A stretch of 64,000 nt of DNA. Origin: Locusta migratoria (Eukaryota; Arthropoda; Insecta; Orthoptera; Acrididae). A program made the translations under genes and the position numbers. Below the pieces are notes generated by a model that did not search any database, was not told where the DNA came from, and worked only from the letters and a program-made list of their open reading frames with translations. Where the stretch lies: positions 332,970,649 through 333,034,648 of the forward strand of contig CM048751.1 of NCBI GenBank assembly GCA_026315105.1, in the 5' to 3' direction. Of the stretch, positions 42,330 through 53,814 are shown one piece after another. Position 1 is the stretch's first letter. Each line of letters starts with the position of its first letter.

Positions 42330-45065
42330 AGTTTATTGGGAGAATTTTGGGAAGATTTGACTTGTCTGTAAAAGAGACCGCATATAAAACACTGTGCGAC
42401 CCCAACTTGAGTATTGCTCAAGTGTTTGTGATCCCCACCAGCTCTATTTAAAGGAGCAAATGGAAGCAATTCAGAGGCAACACGCTAGGTTATTGGTATG
42501 ATCAATCAATGCGTGAGTGTTACTGAAATGCTTTGGGAACTCAAATGGGAGTCGGTACAGGGAAGATGGTGTTCTTATCGAGAAATACATTTGGGTCAAT
42601 CTATATGAAGTGGTACAGGGATGGTTGCTTGGCCAATTTTAAATGTTTTAATTTTTTTATATGTGATTGCCCTATATTTGAGAAGCTCAAAACAGTTTTT
42701 GAAAGTAATTTATCTTGCACCTTTACTGAATGGTGGCCATTTTTATTTGTCGGCGCGCACCAATTTTCCTGTCTGGAGACATTAGCGAAAATGTGAATAT
42801 CTCTACACTGGGTTAAGTTACAACATTGCAATTGACATGATTGTTTTTAGAAAAGTGTCCTCTACAATGTTGTCTATTACACAAAATGCCTTAAATTAAA
42901 AAATAACCAGTCAAAATGACCTCCAAAGTTTAGTATCCAAATTTTTTAAAATCCACTTTTTAGGCCCAAAAATAACAAACAAGGAGTGACCTATGAGAGA
43001 GTATTTTTTTCCTGTAGTTTGATATCATACACTACTAACCTCATATAGAGCAAGAACACTTACAAATGTTTCCTTAATTTTTTATGAATTTTTGAAATTT
43101 GAAAATTTTCATTTTTTGTAAAGTTTGAGGCTGGTTATCTCGGATGGGACTGAATATAAAAGTATGAGTTTTGCACAGTTTGTACACCTATATGATAGCA
43201 ACGTACTGTAAAAATTTCAACACTTATAGCTGAGTGTGAACAAAGATATGAATTTTTGAAAATGAGGAAATACCGGTAATTCATATGACTGTTGCCTATT
43301 TAAATGGTTTATTGTTTCATTGTAATAAAATTTAATTGAGACATAGTGTTGACTAAACATATCACACAATATTCATTTAGTTTATTTATTTTTAAAAATA
43401 CAATATTAAACAACAGGAGCTTTCAGTTGTGTTCTATTGTAATAAAAATACCCATTTAGGTTTAGGTTTATTGTCAATAAAGAATTAAATTATTGCTGGG
43501 TGTGGCATTGTAGAAGTACATTACTGCTGGGTGTGGCATTGTTGTAGTCAGTCTGTTCTGAAACCTCTGTTAGAGGGGATGTACATACTTCATCGAGAAT
43601 GTAGAGTGTGTTATGTGCTTTGTTTTGTGTGTAATTTGCAATTAATTTTAAGAGATTAACTGGAATGGAATAACATGGATGAACAGTGCTCTGTTGGACA
43701 GATAACAAGTGAAGTGTGTCACATAATAGTTTATGGTTCAGTTACGAAAACATCCTGCTGGCCCAAGAACATCATTCAAGAAATCTAATACTGACAAAGT
43801 TTGGATACCAATGAAAAATGTTTTAAGGAAACTTTCAGTGCTTGAACTTACCACAGCAACTGGGAGGTATTATTCTACATCACAAAAGCTGTCAGAAGAA
43901 AGTGTTCTTAACATTCACCAACAGGTTCAGGAATAGTCGCATCTTGAAGGATGTTAATTTCTCAATTAATTTATTTTAAATACCGTATGTCAAAATAACA
44001 AATGTTATTTCAGTGATATTTACACTTTTTGTATATAATTCAGTACCTTGCTTCAATAATAATTGATTATATTCCACCAATATCACACATGAATAGGTAA
44101 CAGCCATAAGAGCAGTTGTGTAGTAATGTGAATTATTTCCTCATTTTCAAAAATTCATATCTTTGTTCACACTGAGATATCAATGTTGAAATTTTTACAG
44201 CATGTTGCTATCATATAGGTGTACAAACTATGCAAAAATCATATTTTTATGTTCAGTCCCGTCCGAGATAAGTTGCCTCAAACTTTACAAAAAATGAAAA
44301 TTTTCAAACTTCAAAAATTCATAAAAAATTAAGGAAGTGTAAGTGTTCTTGCTCTATATGAGGCTAGTAGTGTATGATATCTAACTACAGGAAAAAAATA
44401 GACTCTCATAAGTCACTCCGTGGATGTTATTATTGGGCCTAAAAAGTGGAGTTTTGAAAATTTTGATACCAAATTTTAGAGGTCATTTTGACTGATTATT
44501 TTTAAATTTAGGGTATTTTGTGTAATAGACAATGTTGTAGAGGACACTTTTCTAAAAACAATCATGTCAATTGCAATGTTGTAACTTAACCCAGTGCAGA
44601 GATATTCAAATTTTTGCTAATGTCTCCAGACCAAAAAATTGGCGCGCACCGTCAAATAAAAATGGCCGCCATTCAGTAAAGGTGCAAGATAAATTACTTT
44701 AAAAAACTGTTTTGAACTTCTCAAATATAGGGCAATCACATATAAAAAAAAAATTAAAATATTTAAAAATGGTCAAGCAACGAACTTAATTTTTATTGTA
44801 CCACTACATTTGGATTGACACATTTGAAGAAATTTAGAGGGCTGGAATTTGAAGTGGACTGAAGAAACATTCTACTGCTGCTAACCTAATTTTCGTGTAA
44901 AGGCCAAAAAGATAAGACCAGAGAGATTAGGATTCATTCAGATGCATATAAGTATTCGGTTTTCCTTCATTCTATTTGGGAGTGGAACAGGAAAGCAAGT
45001 AACTAGTAGTGGTACTAGGTACTCCCAGACATGCGCCTTTAGGCAGATTGCGAAGTACTGGTATG
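42330..45065 (+). mobile_element. LINE 3' part on plus strand, split by a foldback element
   Basis: 42330-42591 translates in broken frame to a LINE C-terminal block (CDPNLSIAQ, EQMEAIQRQHARLL). 44823-45065 gives the matching 3' end (AAGATAAGACCAGAGAGATT, GAGTGGAACAGGAAAG, then the 3' terminal block). Same superfamily as 35240-37205 but opposite strand. Confidence 0.75.
42592..44822. mobile_element. DNA element with ~700-bp terminal inverted repeats
   Basis: Arms about 42592-43300 and 44120-44822 are inverted copies; GGTCAATC and GATTGAC mark the ends and ACATTTG adjoins both, a probable 7-8 bp duplication. The 820-base middle holds a short frame (43733-43936) that I do not recognise. Superfamily unknown. 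Confidence 0.75.
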
Positions 45066-47384
45066 TATATAGATGTATTGCTTTATTTATTTGAAGTGTA
45101 TTCATTACAGGTTCATTACAGTTGTTGATAACATTTCTTTATATTTTTTGTGTGTGTATGAGGGGGGGGGGAGGGGTTCAATCATAACTGATGACATGAC
45201 TGACATCTTGACAGAGCAGCATTGTATTTGGCACATATATTTATTTCTTTGTGGAGAAGGTTTTCGTATTTCATAAGACAACATATGACACACAGTGGGG
45301 AGTACTTTACAATAGTCTTCGATAGTATTTGACGAATCACCTTGAAAGTGGTCAGATAGTTCTAGTTTCTCATAGGTAGAAGGAGGAGGAGACGGAAAGA
45401 GAGGGAGAAGAGGACATAGACAGGGAGGGAAGGAGAAGGAAATTGAGGAAGGAGGTGAGTAGGTGACAGACCACTGTAAAGGAAAGGGTGAGGAGGACTA
45501 ATGGAATAAATGCATGATAGGAAATGTCACAGTGAATTACACATACCACTGTTTATGTCATAAGAACAGGAAGAAGAGATGGACAGAGAGACAATTGCCT
45601 TCCCTTTCACCTACTACATTATTATATTTTATTCTTTTGACAATTAAAGTCAACTTTATATCATCCATGAATTTCTTCCAGCCATGGCTTTTCACCTATG
45701 TGATTTTCTGACTGTCGTGTTTCTAATATGGGCTTACAATTCTAGGAACTGAAATTGGGCTTTAATGATTCAGTGGCAAATTCATGAGATGGAACATAAT
45801 CAGTTTGGACTGTGAAAGGGAATTGACCATGTCCTTCCAAAGAAACTGTCCTGCAACACCTGACTCAAATCAATTATAGGACTCTGGTGCCCTGCAGGTG
45901 TGAGGCAATTTCACTTTGTGTAGTTACATTTAACCCTTTTTGCAGTTGAATTTGATCAACTGAAGCACAAGATACCACCTGTCAGCTTTGACCTGCAATT
46001 TTGGTGTATTATGCTGTATGAAGTCATTGAGCAGTGTGTTTACAGGTGGTGTGTGGTGTTCATAGTTTGAATGGGTATGATGTTGGATGGGCAATGTTGT
46101 TAGTGTAGTGTGCACCGATTGTGATGGAAGTTCAATGTTGGCTTTCAGGAAGTGAATGTGACAATGTGGTTGGTTTGTGTGTGTGTGCGTGTGTAAGTTA
46201 GTATCAAGTATATCCCTATTTACTTTCCTGAAATATTGAATATAGCCTATAAGTTTAGTTACAAACGTGTGTTGCTTTTGAACATACAGACTGATCTCTT
46301 TACGTCCACCCACCCCCTAACCGACTCCTATGATCTTATTAAAAACCAAGAATCAATTGAAACTTTTATCACCTGCAACAACAACTACTTGGCAGAACCC
46401 AGTGCTGTAAAAAAGATTCTTTGTGCATAATTTTTTTATATATTTTATTGTACTTTTCATCAAAACAATGTTTTTATGTCTTAGTGCACATAACCAAACA
46501 TCTAACTAGTACTGTTTCATTCTCATCATGTGGCACAACATCCGCGAACAACATGGTACAGCAAAAACACCTAAGTTCACTGCTGGCTCTGTCCTAGACT
46601 TTTGCCACTGTTTTGTACAGTATAATTTCTAGTTTCTATTGTTGTTGATATTTTAGGAAGGGTTTTGGTGTTTGTGTCCAACTTTCATTGCCTTGCAGAT
46701 GGTGGTGGGGTGGGCGGTTGGTTTGCTATCATTGTCTTAGTGTGAGATGTATTATACATCAAATGAAGTTGTAAGTACACTGGTTTTGTAAGGGATGAAG
46801 AGTTGGTATTAGTGTCTTTGATTAAGGTGTATTTTGGTCAAGTGAGGTTGTTGATACCCTATACCTGTAATTTTTGTGAGGGTGTGGAGATGTTTGGTAT
46901 ACCTTTCTTAATTTGAGGGGTGTTATATAAATTAGGGTAACTGAAGTTTCCAATACTGCGGTTTCTCTCCCCTTCTTTCTTTTGCAGTACTCTGTTATGT
47001 GTATTCTTTATTAGTTTTGTGGTATGGAATACTGTTTTCTGCATTTTTTCTAGTTCAGTATGCTACCATCCAAACCCTCACCCCCCTCCTGTTTTGCATG
47101 GTTGTCCTATTAGTTACATAACCTTGTTCTTGCAGAAACTTTTACTTGTTTATGTATTTGTCAAAGTTGCCACCCCCCTTCCCAATGTTATGGCCATCAT
47201 ATTCTATATAGGCCTAGTTGAAATATTTGATTTCTGTTATAGATCAAAGCAGCAGGGTGGTATTGGGACTTTCAGTATTGCTGTTGAATCAGTCATACTA
47301 ATGTCCATTTCTGTTCAATAGAACATATGTCTCTATGGTGTTTTTTTTTTTTTTTTTTCACTGGTGTCACCTATAGGATGGGAT
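45066..47384. other. Unassigned sequence with isolated TTTGACC motif at 45985
   Basis: Contains a purine-rich tract at 45375-45455 and a single TIR-like CAGCTTTGACCTGCAAT at about 45983 with no obvious partner. Nothing coding recognised. Confidence 0.5.
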
Positions 47385-47727
47385 TTCACCTATCAGCTTT
47401 GACCCAAGACGATGCTTGTGCATTGTGATGTCATCGTGAGAGATAATTTTGGGTAACCTGTGTTTTCAAATGGTGTGTACCGGTATAGATGTGTGGCATT
47501 GTGCTCTTGTGGTAGAAGTTAAATGGTTTGAGGTCATTTTCGGTTGTAGCCTAATATTCATATGGTGTGCGACATTCTTTGTATTTGTGTGGGGTGGTTT
47601 CTTCTCTTAAAGCTGTTTTCTGTCATGTGTATTGTTATGTGATTTAATAGTGCAATGTTCCAGTTTAGTTTGTCTTTCTTTATTTTTGTGTGGCCATGAT
47701 AAAATTTCTTCAGCTGCTTTGGGTAGG

Positions 47728-47773
<46 letters not shown>

Positions 47774-48505
47774 CGGGGGGAGGGGGAGAGGAGGAGGGGG
47801 TTATGTGCATCAGTGTGTGAGATTTATCTCTTGCATTTGTGTTTTGTTCACTGGGACATATGTATGGTATGTTTTGTTTACTTTTTGTAGTGTAGTTTCT
47901 ATTGGTGTTGGTATTAGTTGAGGATGTTTGCTAAGATTTGGATTTTCAATGGCATTTCCATGACTTGTGTGGGTTGGTGTGGTGTAATTCTAGCTTTTGA
48001 CAAATCAAATGAATGTGAAGAGTGAGAAACTGATTGTGGTGACGGACTGATCTGTAGAGTAGCCAAGAGTCTAGGTTAGGTTGGGAGGCAACAGATTGGT
48101 TGCTAGTTGGCTTCAAAGTATTTGATACTATTTCTTTGTTGCTTGGGGGAGGTTTAATTGATACTGCTGTCTTCATTTGACGTGTCACATAGGTAAATTG
48201 AACTATTTAATTCTACGTATAGTTTTGGTTGTTTTCAGTTTGTCTCTTATGTGTGTATTTTTTAAATTACCACATATTTTTATGCATTTTCAGTTGGCTT
48301 TGTGTTGTTTTTCCCATCTTATAATTTCCCCACCAAAAACCATGACCTTTGTTCTTTAGTGTAATTTTATTAGCTGTACATTAATTTTTGTGTGTTTATT
48401 GGTGTTTTTCGCATTGTTTTGGTGATCGTGTAGGGTAGTAAGAGAATATATGTTATTGCTGCCATGATGATGATGTCACGGGTCAAAGTAGATGGATGGA
48501 ATGGT
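47385..48505. mobile_element. TIR element of the TTTGACCC family, ~1.1 kb
   Basis: Left end CTATCAGCTTTGACCCAAGA (about 47390), right end GATGTCACGGGTCAAAGTAG (about 48472-48491), inverted. Interior T/G-rich with (TG)n at 47729-47772. No transposase. Confidence 0.55.
47729..47772. repeat. (TG)n microsatellite
   Basis: About 21 units followed by a G-rich stretch. Confidence 0.95.
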
Positions 48506-48611
48506 GTCATAAAATTATGCCTCTTACTGTGTAGAATAGCTGCTCCATGACAATACAGCCTGCACTTCGATTATTCCATTGGTCACAGACATCAGCATAA
48601 CTGAAGATAGG

Positions 48612-49483
48612 GATACCATCCATCATCTTTGACCCATGACATCATTTACATGTCACAAAACCCGTATATGGGATAATATCTTAATACTTACGTAGGCCTA
48701 TTGCAGATAATAAATAATTTGTGGTTATCTTCGTAAATTACATACTACAACAACAGAATGCACCACAAATCACAGGTCTCACCCAAAAATTTGTGCCTTC
48801 AGCGGGAAAAAAAAGTCAGTCTCTCTGTTAACCTGAACCGAACACCACCTAGAGAGAAGGCTGCAGTGCTCTTGGGTGCCATCATGCGTTGTAGGCATCG
48901 TTTGCATAGCTAACTGGCTGCACTTGATGGCACAGTGGGCTGTGCCCCAGCGGCTACCCAGTGAGCTACGCGAACGATGCCTACACTGTGTGATGTTACC
49001 CGAGAACGCTATGGCCGCCTTCAAGGTGGCGTTGCCTGAACGTCACTATGAGACTGAAGCTACAGATCAATTTTTAAATACAAAATATATAATCTATGTT
49101 CTGCTTGTAAGCAACTATTGTGTTTAACTCAGCCAACACATAATTATGCCGGTAAAAATTTACATACCATCCCCGCGATGTAGTGTGCCGATGTCAGAAA
49201 CAACCTTTGAATCCTCTTTGAAAACTTTATCACATAGAATGAGAGGGAATAATTCTTCATACTGACTATGAAATAAATAATTAACGCTGTTCGGCTACTC
49301 TGTGGTTGACAGGTTCTTGTATGTATCCTTATCCGGTTAGTAATTACCGTAATTATCCTCGTAAGGCAAACATTTTACTCTGCCTAGACAATAAGTAAAA
49401 TTTAACCATTATGCCACCTACACTAACACACGCTCATGATGACACGGCCAATACCATGGGTCAAAGTCGATGGGCGTTATCCC
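48612..49483. mobile_element. TIR element of the TTTGACCC family, ~0.87 kb
   Basis: Left end ATCCATCATCTTTGACCCAT, right end CATGGGTCAAAGTCGATGGG (about 49455-49474), inverted. Subterminal 48640-48800 is an inverted relative of 42060-42230. Confidence 0.55.
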
Positions 49484-49902
49484 CGTTTTCAGATGAGCCG
49501 AATGGACAAGGGGTGGGCCTACATACAAGAACCTGCCAACCATAGAACTGGAACAACATAATTTACAACATGCTATGCACAAAACACAAGTCAGTATATA
49601 TGTGTTTTGAATTTCTAATATTAGCTGCTTGGCAAAAATATTCTACCATGTTGTTCAAGTCACCAACAATCATACAAGGCCATTGGGATGGGATGTAAAA
49701 TTTTACTGAGGCAATTGTTCACTGCCTGTAAGTGAATGGTGTAGAAGTTGACAGATTTTCTGGGCTAAACTGCAGTGTCTGTTACCCACACTCTGCAAAT
49801 GTTAGCAACACCACAGCGGTCAACCATAGAGCAGGTATACGTTTCATTTATTTCTTGTGATCATTTTAAGTGAAAGTTAAGTTCGGTATAGTTCAAACAA
49901 GA

Positions 49903-49951
<49 letters not shown>

Positions 49952-50520
49952 TATGTGAGAGCGTGTAGCTAACATTACCAGTAGTTTCTAAAATAATAAT
50001 GCACTGCCAGATTGAATTTGGAGTACCATAATCATCATGTGTCAATATTGCTGACAGTGTTGTAAAGGAAGTTTTGTACGCACTTCACACCGTATTCAGG
50101 TAAATAAAACTGTAGTTGAAAACACATACACTAATATTTGGCATTTAGACTACATTATTGAAACTAAAGTTTATCAATTTCATTATACATGCCTATCGTG
50201 TATAACCACTCAAATTTGTGTTAATTGTAGGCCTAAGGATTTTTTTTTTTTAAGGTTACTTTGGTACTCCAGCAATATTCTGACAGAGGCAAGCTGTTCA
50301 ACCTGTATTAACCACTGAAAGTTACCAATTAACTGGTGCTAAAAATAAAGTTCATGTGACTAACGTTTATAAATATCATTTACTCTAGTGACTTCGCACA
50401 AGGTATCTGGAAACTCTGACAGGTCAGTCGCATTAGTAAGTGAATTCCAAACAGTGTTTAGAGAGAAAATCAAGAATGTGATATTAGGGAAGGATTGGAT
50501 GACTGACTTGAAAGTAAAAC
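49484..50520. other. Unassigned; poly-T and one member of a direct repeat
   Basis: Poly-T run at about 49909-49948. The block 49887-49975 (GTATAGTTCAAACAAGAAG ... GTGAGAGCGTGTAGC) recurs at 52073-52137. Confidence 0.5.
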
Positions 50521-50709
50521 CTTTTTTTGTGTATTCAGCAGTCCCGATGTTTCAGTCTTTTGCGTGTGTTGTTCATCATCTGTTAGTGCGTCCACACTAA
50601 TGTGAGTGTTTCTTCTTCCTTCTTCTGTGATGAGTTGTGCACTGCCGTCTGTCCTTACTGTCATTGGGAACTGTTCCGATGTAATATGATCACTCTTACG
50701 TCCTGGCAT
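50521..50709 (-). CDS. Candidate first coding exon of the anoctamin gene
   Basis: ATG at 50709 (ACCAAAATGC, A at -3), with an in-frame TAA upstream and no earlier ATG. It reads 63 codons, starting MPGRKSDHITSEQFP and ending SGLLNTQKK before a GT at 50520-50519. It ends in phase 0, exactly what the exon at 33378-33510 needs. The product is hydrophilic and Glu/Asp/Thr-rich, as expected for the poorly conserved anoctamin N-terminus. Weak points: the donor (AAGGTTTTAC) is poor, the peptide has no recognisable motif, and intron 1 would be 17 kb, though long introns are normal in such genomes. It could instead be a chance frame. Confidence 0.4.
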
Positions 50710-51032
50710 TTTGGTATACGAAATGTTCACCCCACATTACAAAAAAATCACAAACTTCATATCACACAATATACTGTTTCTCGAGAAGCACCAAAGGAAA
50801 AATAAAACTAATGGTTCATCAGAAACAGTCATGTCACAGCACTTTCGCGAATCATGATTCTCAATTAATTATGGCAGTTTCAACCGGCTTCTAATACAAT
50901 ACATTTCCCAACCCCCCCACACACGCACCCATTTCTACACTCACCGCCCCCACAGTGTTTGCCAAAGCATTTCACTGACGCAGATGTTACACACAGATAT
51001 CACAGCTGACCTCACCAACAACAGCCGCGTTG
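50710..51032. other. Sequence upstream of the candidate first exon
   Basis: If the exon is real this holds the 5' UTR and promoter of the minus-strand gene. I see no TATA box I would defend. It includes a C-rich tract near 50910-50960. Confidence 0.3.
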
Positions 51033-51825
51033 GGGTGAGCTTAGTGACACGCTAGGCAAGCGTCGGCATGACGTCATCAGGAGCTGAATGCGATACATCG
51101 ATCTGTCGACACGAGTCCTTATTGCAACACACACTCCGGGCAATAACTCGCTAGCTGTCAGCCAGTGAGCTACACCATAATACTAACAAACATATGCCAG
51201 CAGACAACGATGTTCTGAGTATGCTGTTTACATTTGCAAAAGAAATTAAAGTTATACTCTTAGGATCACTGTTAACCACATACCCTGTAATCGTGACATA
51301 TTCAGAAATAAATTGCCAAATATTGGTGACAAGTAAGGAATATCAATAAAACCACAGTCTCGAAAATCTCCACGTATTCGAAACTAAGCAGCAAAATACA
51401 AGGGGCAAACAAGCAATATTACGACATATTAGAAAATAAACAGCCAAATGTTTCTGACTAGCGAATAGTGTGCATGTCACTGATACTTATTTCATTTAGG
51501 CCTACCAGCAATTTAAGCGTTTCCCATACTTTTGTCACTTACCATTTTCTCGGAAATCTTGGAACAAAGGTCAAATATTTTTGTGAAGGAAAAACAGAAA
51601 TATCATTGCTAGTCCTATCACTTGCAGCAGTTTCATTCTCCATTTTTTAGTCACACACAATTTTCCAAATCGATGACACCTATTCCTGACACAGCATTTT
51701 GTTACAATTAACATCGAGTACTGTGTAACAAACGACTGTTATATGAATAAGAAAATCCCACAATATGTTATGAATAAGTAACTACTACAATGTGATACAA
51801 ACAACAAAAATAAGAAATTCTCAGT

Positions 51826-51880
51826 GCGAGAGATTTGAACCCTCACCTACATGCTATAACCGTCTATTGTAGACTTTAGT
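51826..51880 (-). other. tRNA-like (B box) sequence
   Basis: Minus strand GAGGGTTCAAATCTCTCGC fits a T arm/B box. The 5' half is not convincing. Confidence 0.3.
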
Positions 51881-52072
51881 AGGTTTTTTTGTTGTTAATG
51901 TGTGTTTTCATTTACATTTAGTTATAACAAATTGATCCGGATACGATTTCTTATACATGCACTGTTAGCCTGAAACACCTTATAACGAGTTATAAAACCA
52001 AAACTGTGAGATATACGGCAAATCAAGATGGCTTCTGTTGACATGGAAAGAACAAGTGGAAATCTGTTAGGT

Positions 52073-52137
52073 TAGGTATAGATTAAACAAGAAATTTTTT
52101 TTATAGTACGCGAGCGCGCGTAGCGTCCATATCTCCG
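52073..52137 (+). repeat. Direct repeat shared with 49887-49975
   Basis: GTATAGATTAAACAAGAAAT, a T run, then GCGAGCGCGCGTAGCG, matching the 49.9-kb block apart from the length of the T run. Confidence 0.6.
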
Positions 52138-52675
52138 GTTAAGAAACACACAGCATCACATTAGCGGGAGACAATTTCTGCGTGTCGAAATAAGGACTCG
52201 TTTGTTCTATAGCTAAAAAGATGGATAGCGCCCTGTTGTGGCCACAGTCGAGGTTGTTTGCGAGTTGTGACTGTGACGTCAGACGACTCAGCACGACGCT
52301 TGCCTAGCGTGTCACTAAGCTCACCCGCCGCTGGTGAGTTGACGTTTCAGACCCGAAATAGGTGTCATGTGACCATACCCACCGGGCTAAACGGTATGAA
52401 CAGAACAAGTTGTGCATACATGTTCCATTCTGAAAATACTGTTCAGCTGTGTACTTCGTTTGTTTCCTTTGTATTACTGCCTGCCAGGATTAGACTGTGC
52501 AACAACAGTAGGCAAATGAAAACAACCAAAGCAGTGAAAGGAATATGACCTGTAAACAATTTATTTTGATTATCCATTACGAATGTTTCAGAACTCGTGA
52601 CCCTTAATTTCAATATGATTTAAGAAAACTGCGCCAGTCACTTTTTCTTTAAATGATGTTTTTTCCATGACCGGT

Positions 52676-52703
52676 TTTCAAACCTTTTCAGGTTCATCTT
52701 CAG
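52676..52703 (-). ncRNA. Hammerhead-like core with stem III remnant, left arm
   Basis: Minus-strand CTGAAGA, T, stem II GAACC/GGTTT with a six-base loop, GAAA, then ACCGGTC, which could form a minimal stem III ending in GTC. One surplus A separates GAAA from it. Confidence 0.55.
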
Positions 52704-53180
52704 ATGGATCATGTTACAGTATCATTTTAAGCATCTGTTGGATGCTGGCTCTGTGGTGGAAAGACAGAAATATACTTTAATAAATCGAATTTCACGTTGT
52801 TTAGGTTGTGTTTTGTATTTGTAAGATTACATGAAAATTGTTAATTGTTAATTTGTTAATTACTGCCACTGTATGGCCGGATTTTTGTGGTTAATTTCCA
52901 TTTCTTGCGTCTCCTTTTCTTTATTTCACAATAACACATCACCTTTTTCTATTGGGTTCTACATGAGGTGATGTCTTAGTGTGACATAAACAAAAGGAGA
53001 CGCAAGAAATAGAAATTAATCACAAAAATCCCGCCGTACAGTGGCAGTACGTAAATTAACAAATTTCACGTACTCTTACAAATACAAAACACGACCTAAG
53101 CAACGTGCAGTTCGAGTTATTAAACTATATTTCCGATTTCCCACCATGGACGCTTAAAATGATATAGTAACATGATCCAT

Positions 53181-53208
53181 CTGAAGATGAACCTGAAAAG
53201 GTTTGAAA
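53181..53208 (+). ncRNA. Hammerhead-like core, right arm
   Basis: CTGAAGA (53181-53187), T, GAACC (53189-53193)/GGTTT (53200-53204), GAAA (53205-53208). The ACCGGTC that follows in the left arm is ACCGTC here. Confidence 0.5.
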
Positions 53209-53290
53209 ACCGTCTTATGGAATAAACATCATTTAAAGAAAACATGACTGGCGCAGTTTTCTTAAATCATACTGTAAACAATTATTTTGA

Positions 53291-53809
53291 CCAGTGACAA
53301 AGAAAAACAAATGTTTGGAGAAATAGAATAATTAACGTAGCAATAGAATAATACTTATCAAACGTGAAGGGTTTTTACTTGGTATAGACAAACATTATAC
53401 ACCATTAAAGTAATTTACAGTTTTGGCATCACAGTTATATTCCAATTACTGTGTAAACTCGTTTAATGGAATCCCCTGCTTTCCAATAGCCCACATTATG
53501 CTGTAATTGTATTAATTCTGCAAACAAAGCTTACACACGGTATTGAAACACAGTTATCAGTATTCAGAGCATTTCGATAATTAACTTGGCCATATATGAC
53601 ACAACAAATGCTGATCAGTGTTAAGTCTAGAGACACTACGTTCACAAGCAACACATTTTCCGAAAAAGAAATTCGAATTTTGTAAACCGTTTTTTGCTGT
53701 CGTGTGAAGCGGATATCCTAGCACATTTAATATGCGGATGAAAGACAGCTGATTCAGTTCCTGATTCAAATCAGCTCAATCGCTATTTTTCTTTACTTAA
53801 ATATACTGA
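53291..53809. other. Unassigned AT-rich sequence
   Basis: No recognised gene or repeat. Confidence 0.5.
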
Positions 53810-53814
53810 TTCAG

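Larger units (their letters stand above)
51033..52326. mobile_element. DNA element with perfect 33-bp terminal inverted repeats
   Basis: GGGTGAGCTTAGTGACACGC and the next 13 bases at 51033-51065 are exactly complementary to 52294-52326. Further in, CACGAGTCCTTATT pairs with AATAAGGACTCG. Flanks GCCGCGTTG and GCCGCTGGT could be an imperfect 9-bp duplication. No transposase; superfamily unassigned (Mutator-like is possible by duplication length). Confidence 0.75.
52570..53271. mobile_element. Hammerhead-bearing palindrome with 19-20 bp flanking duplication
   Basis: CTGTAAACAATT(T)ATTTTGA lies at 52550-52569 and 53272-53290. Inside, arms from about 52614 to 52946 and 52967 to 53274 are inverted copies centred on ACATCACC...GGTGATGT. 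Each arm has a hammerhead-like core pointing outwards. No coding capacity. Resembles a PLE-terminus foldback or a non-autonomous ribozyme retroelement. Confidence 0.75.

Noticed and set aside
50910..51130. CpG-containing stretch considered as a CpG-island promoter
   Set aside because: It overlaps the ends of a TIR element, and insect promoters are not defined by CpG islands.
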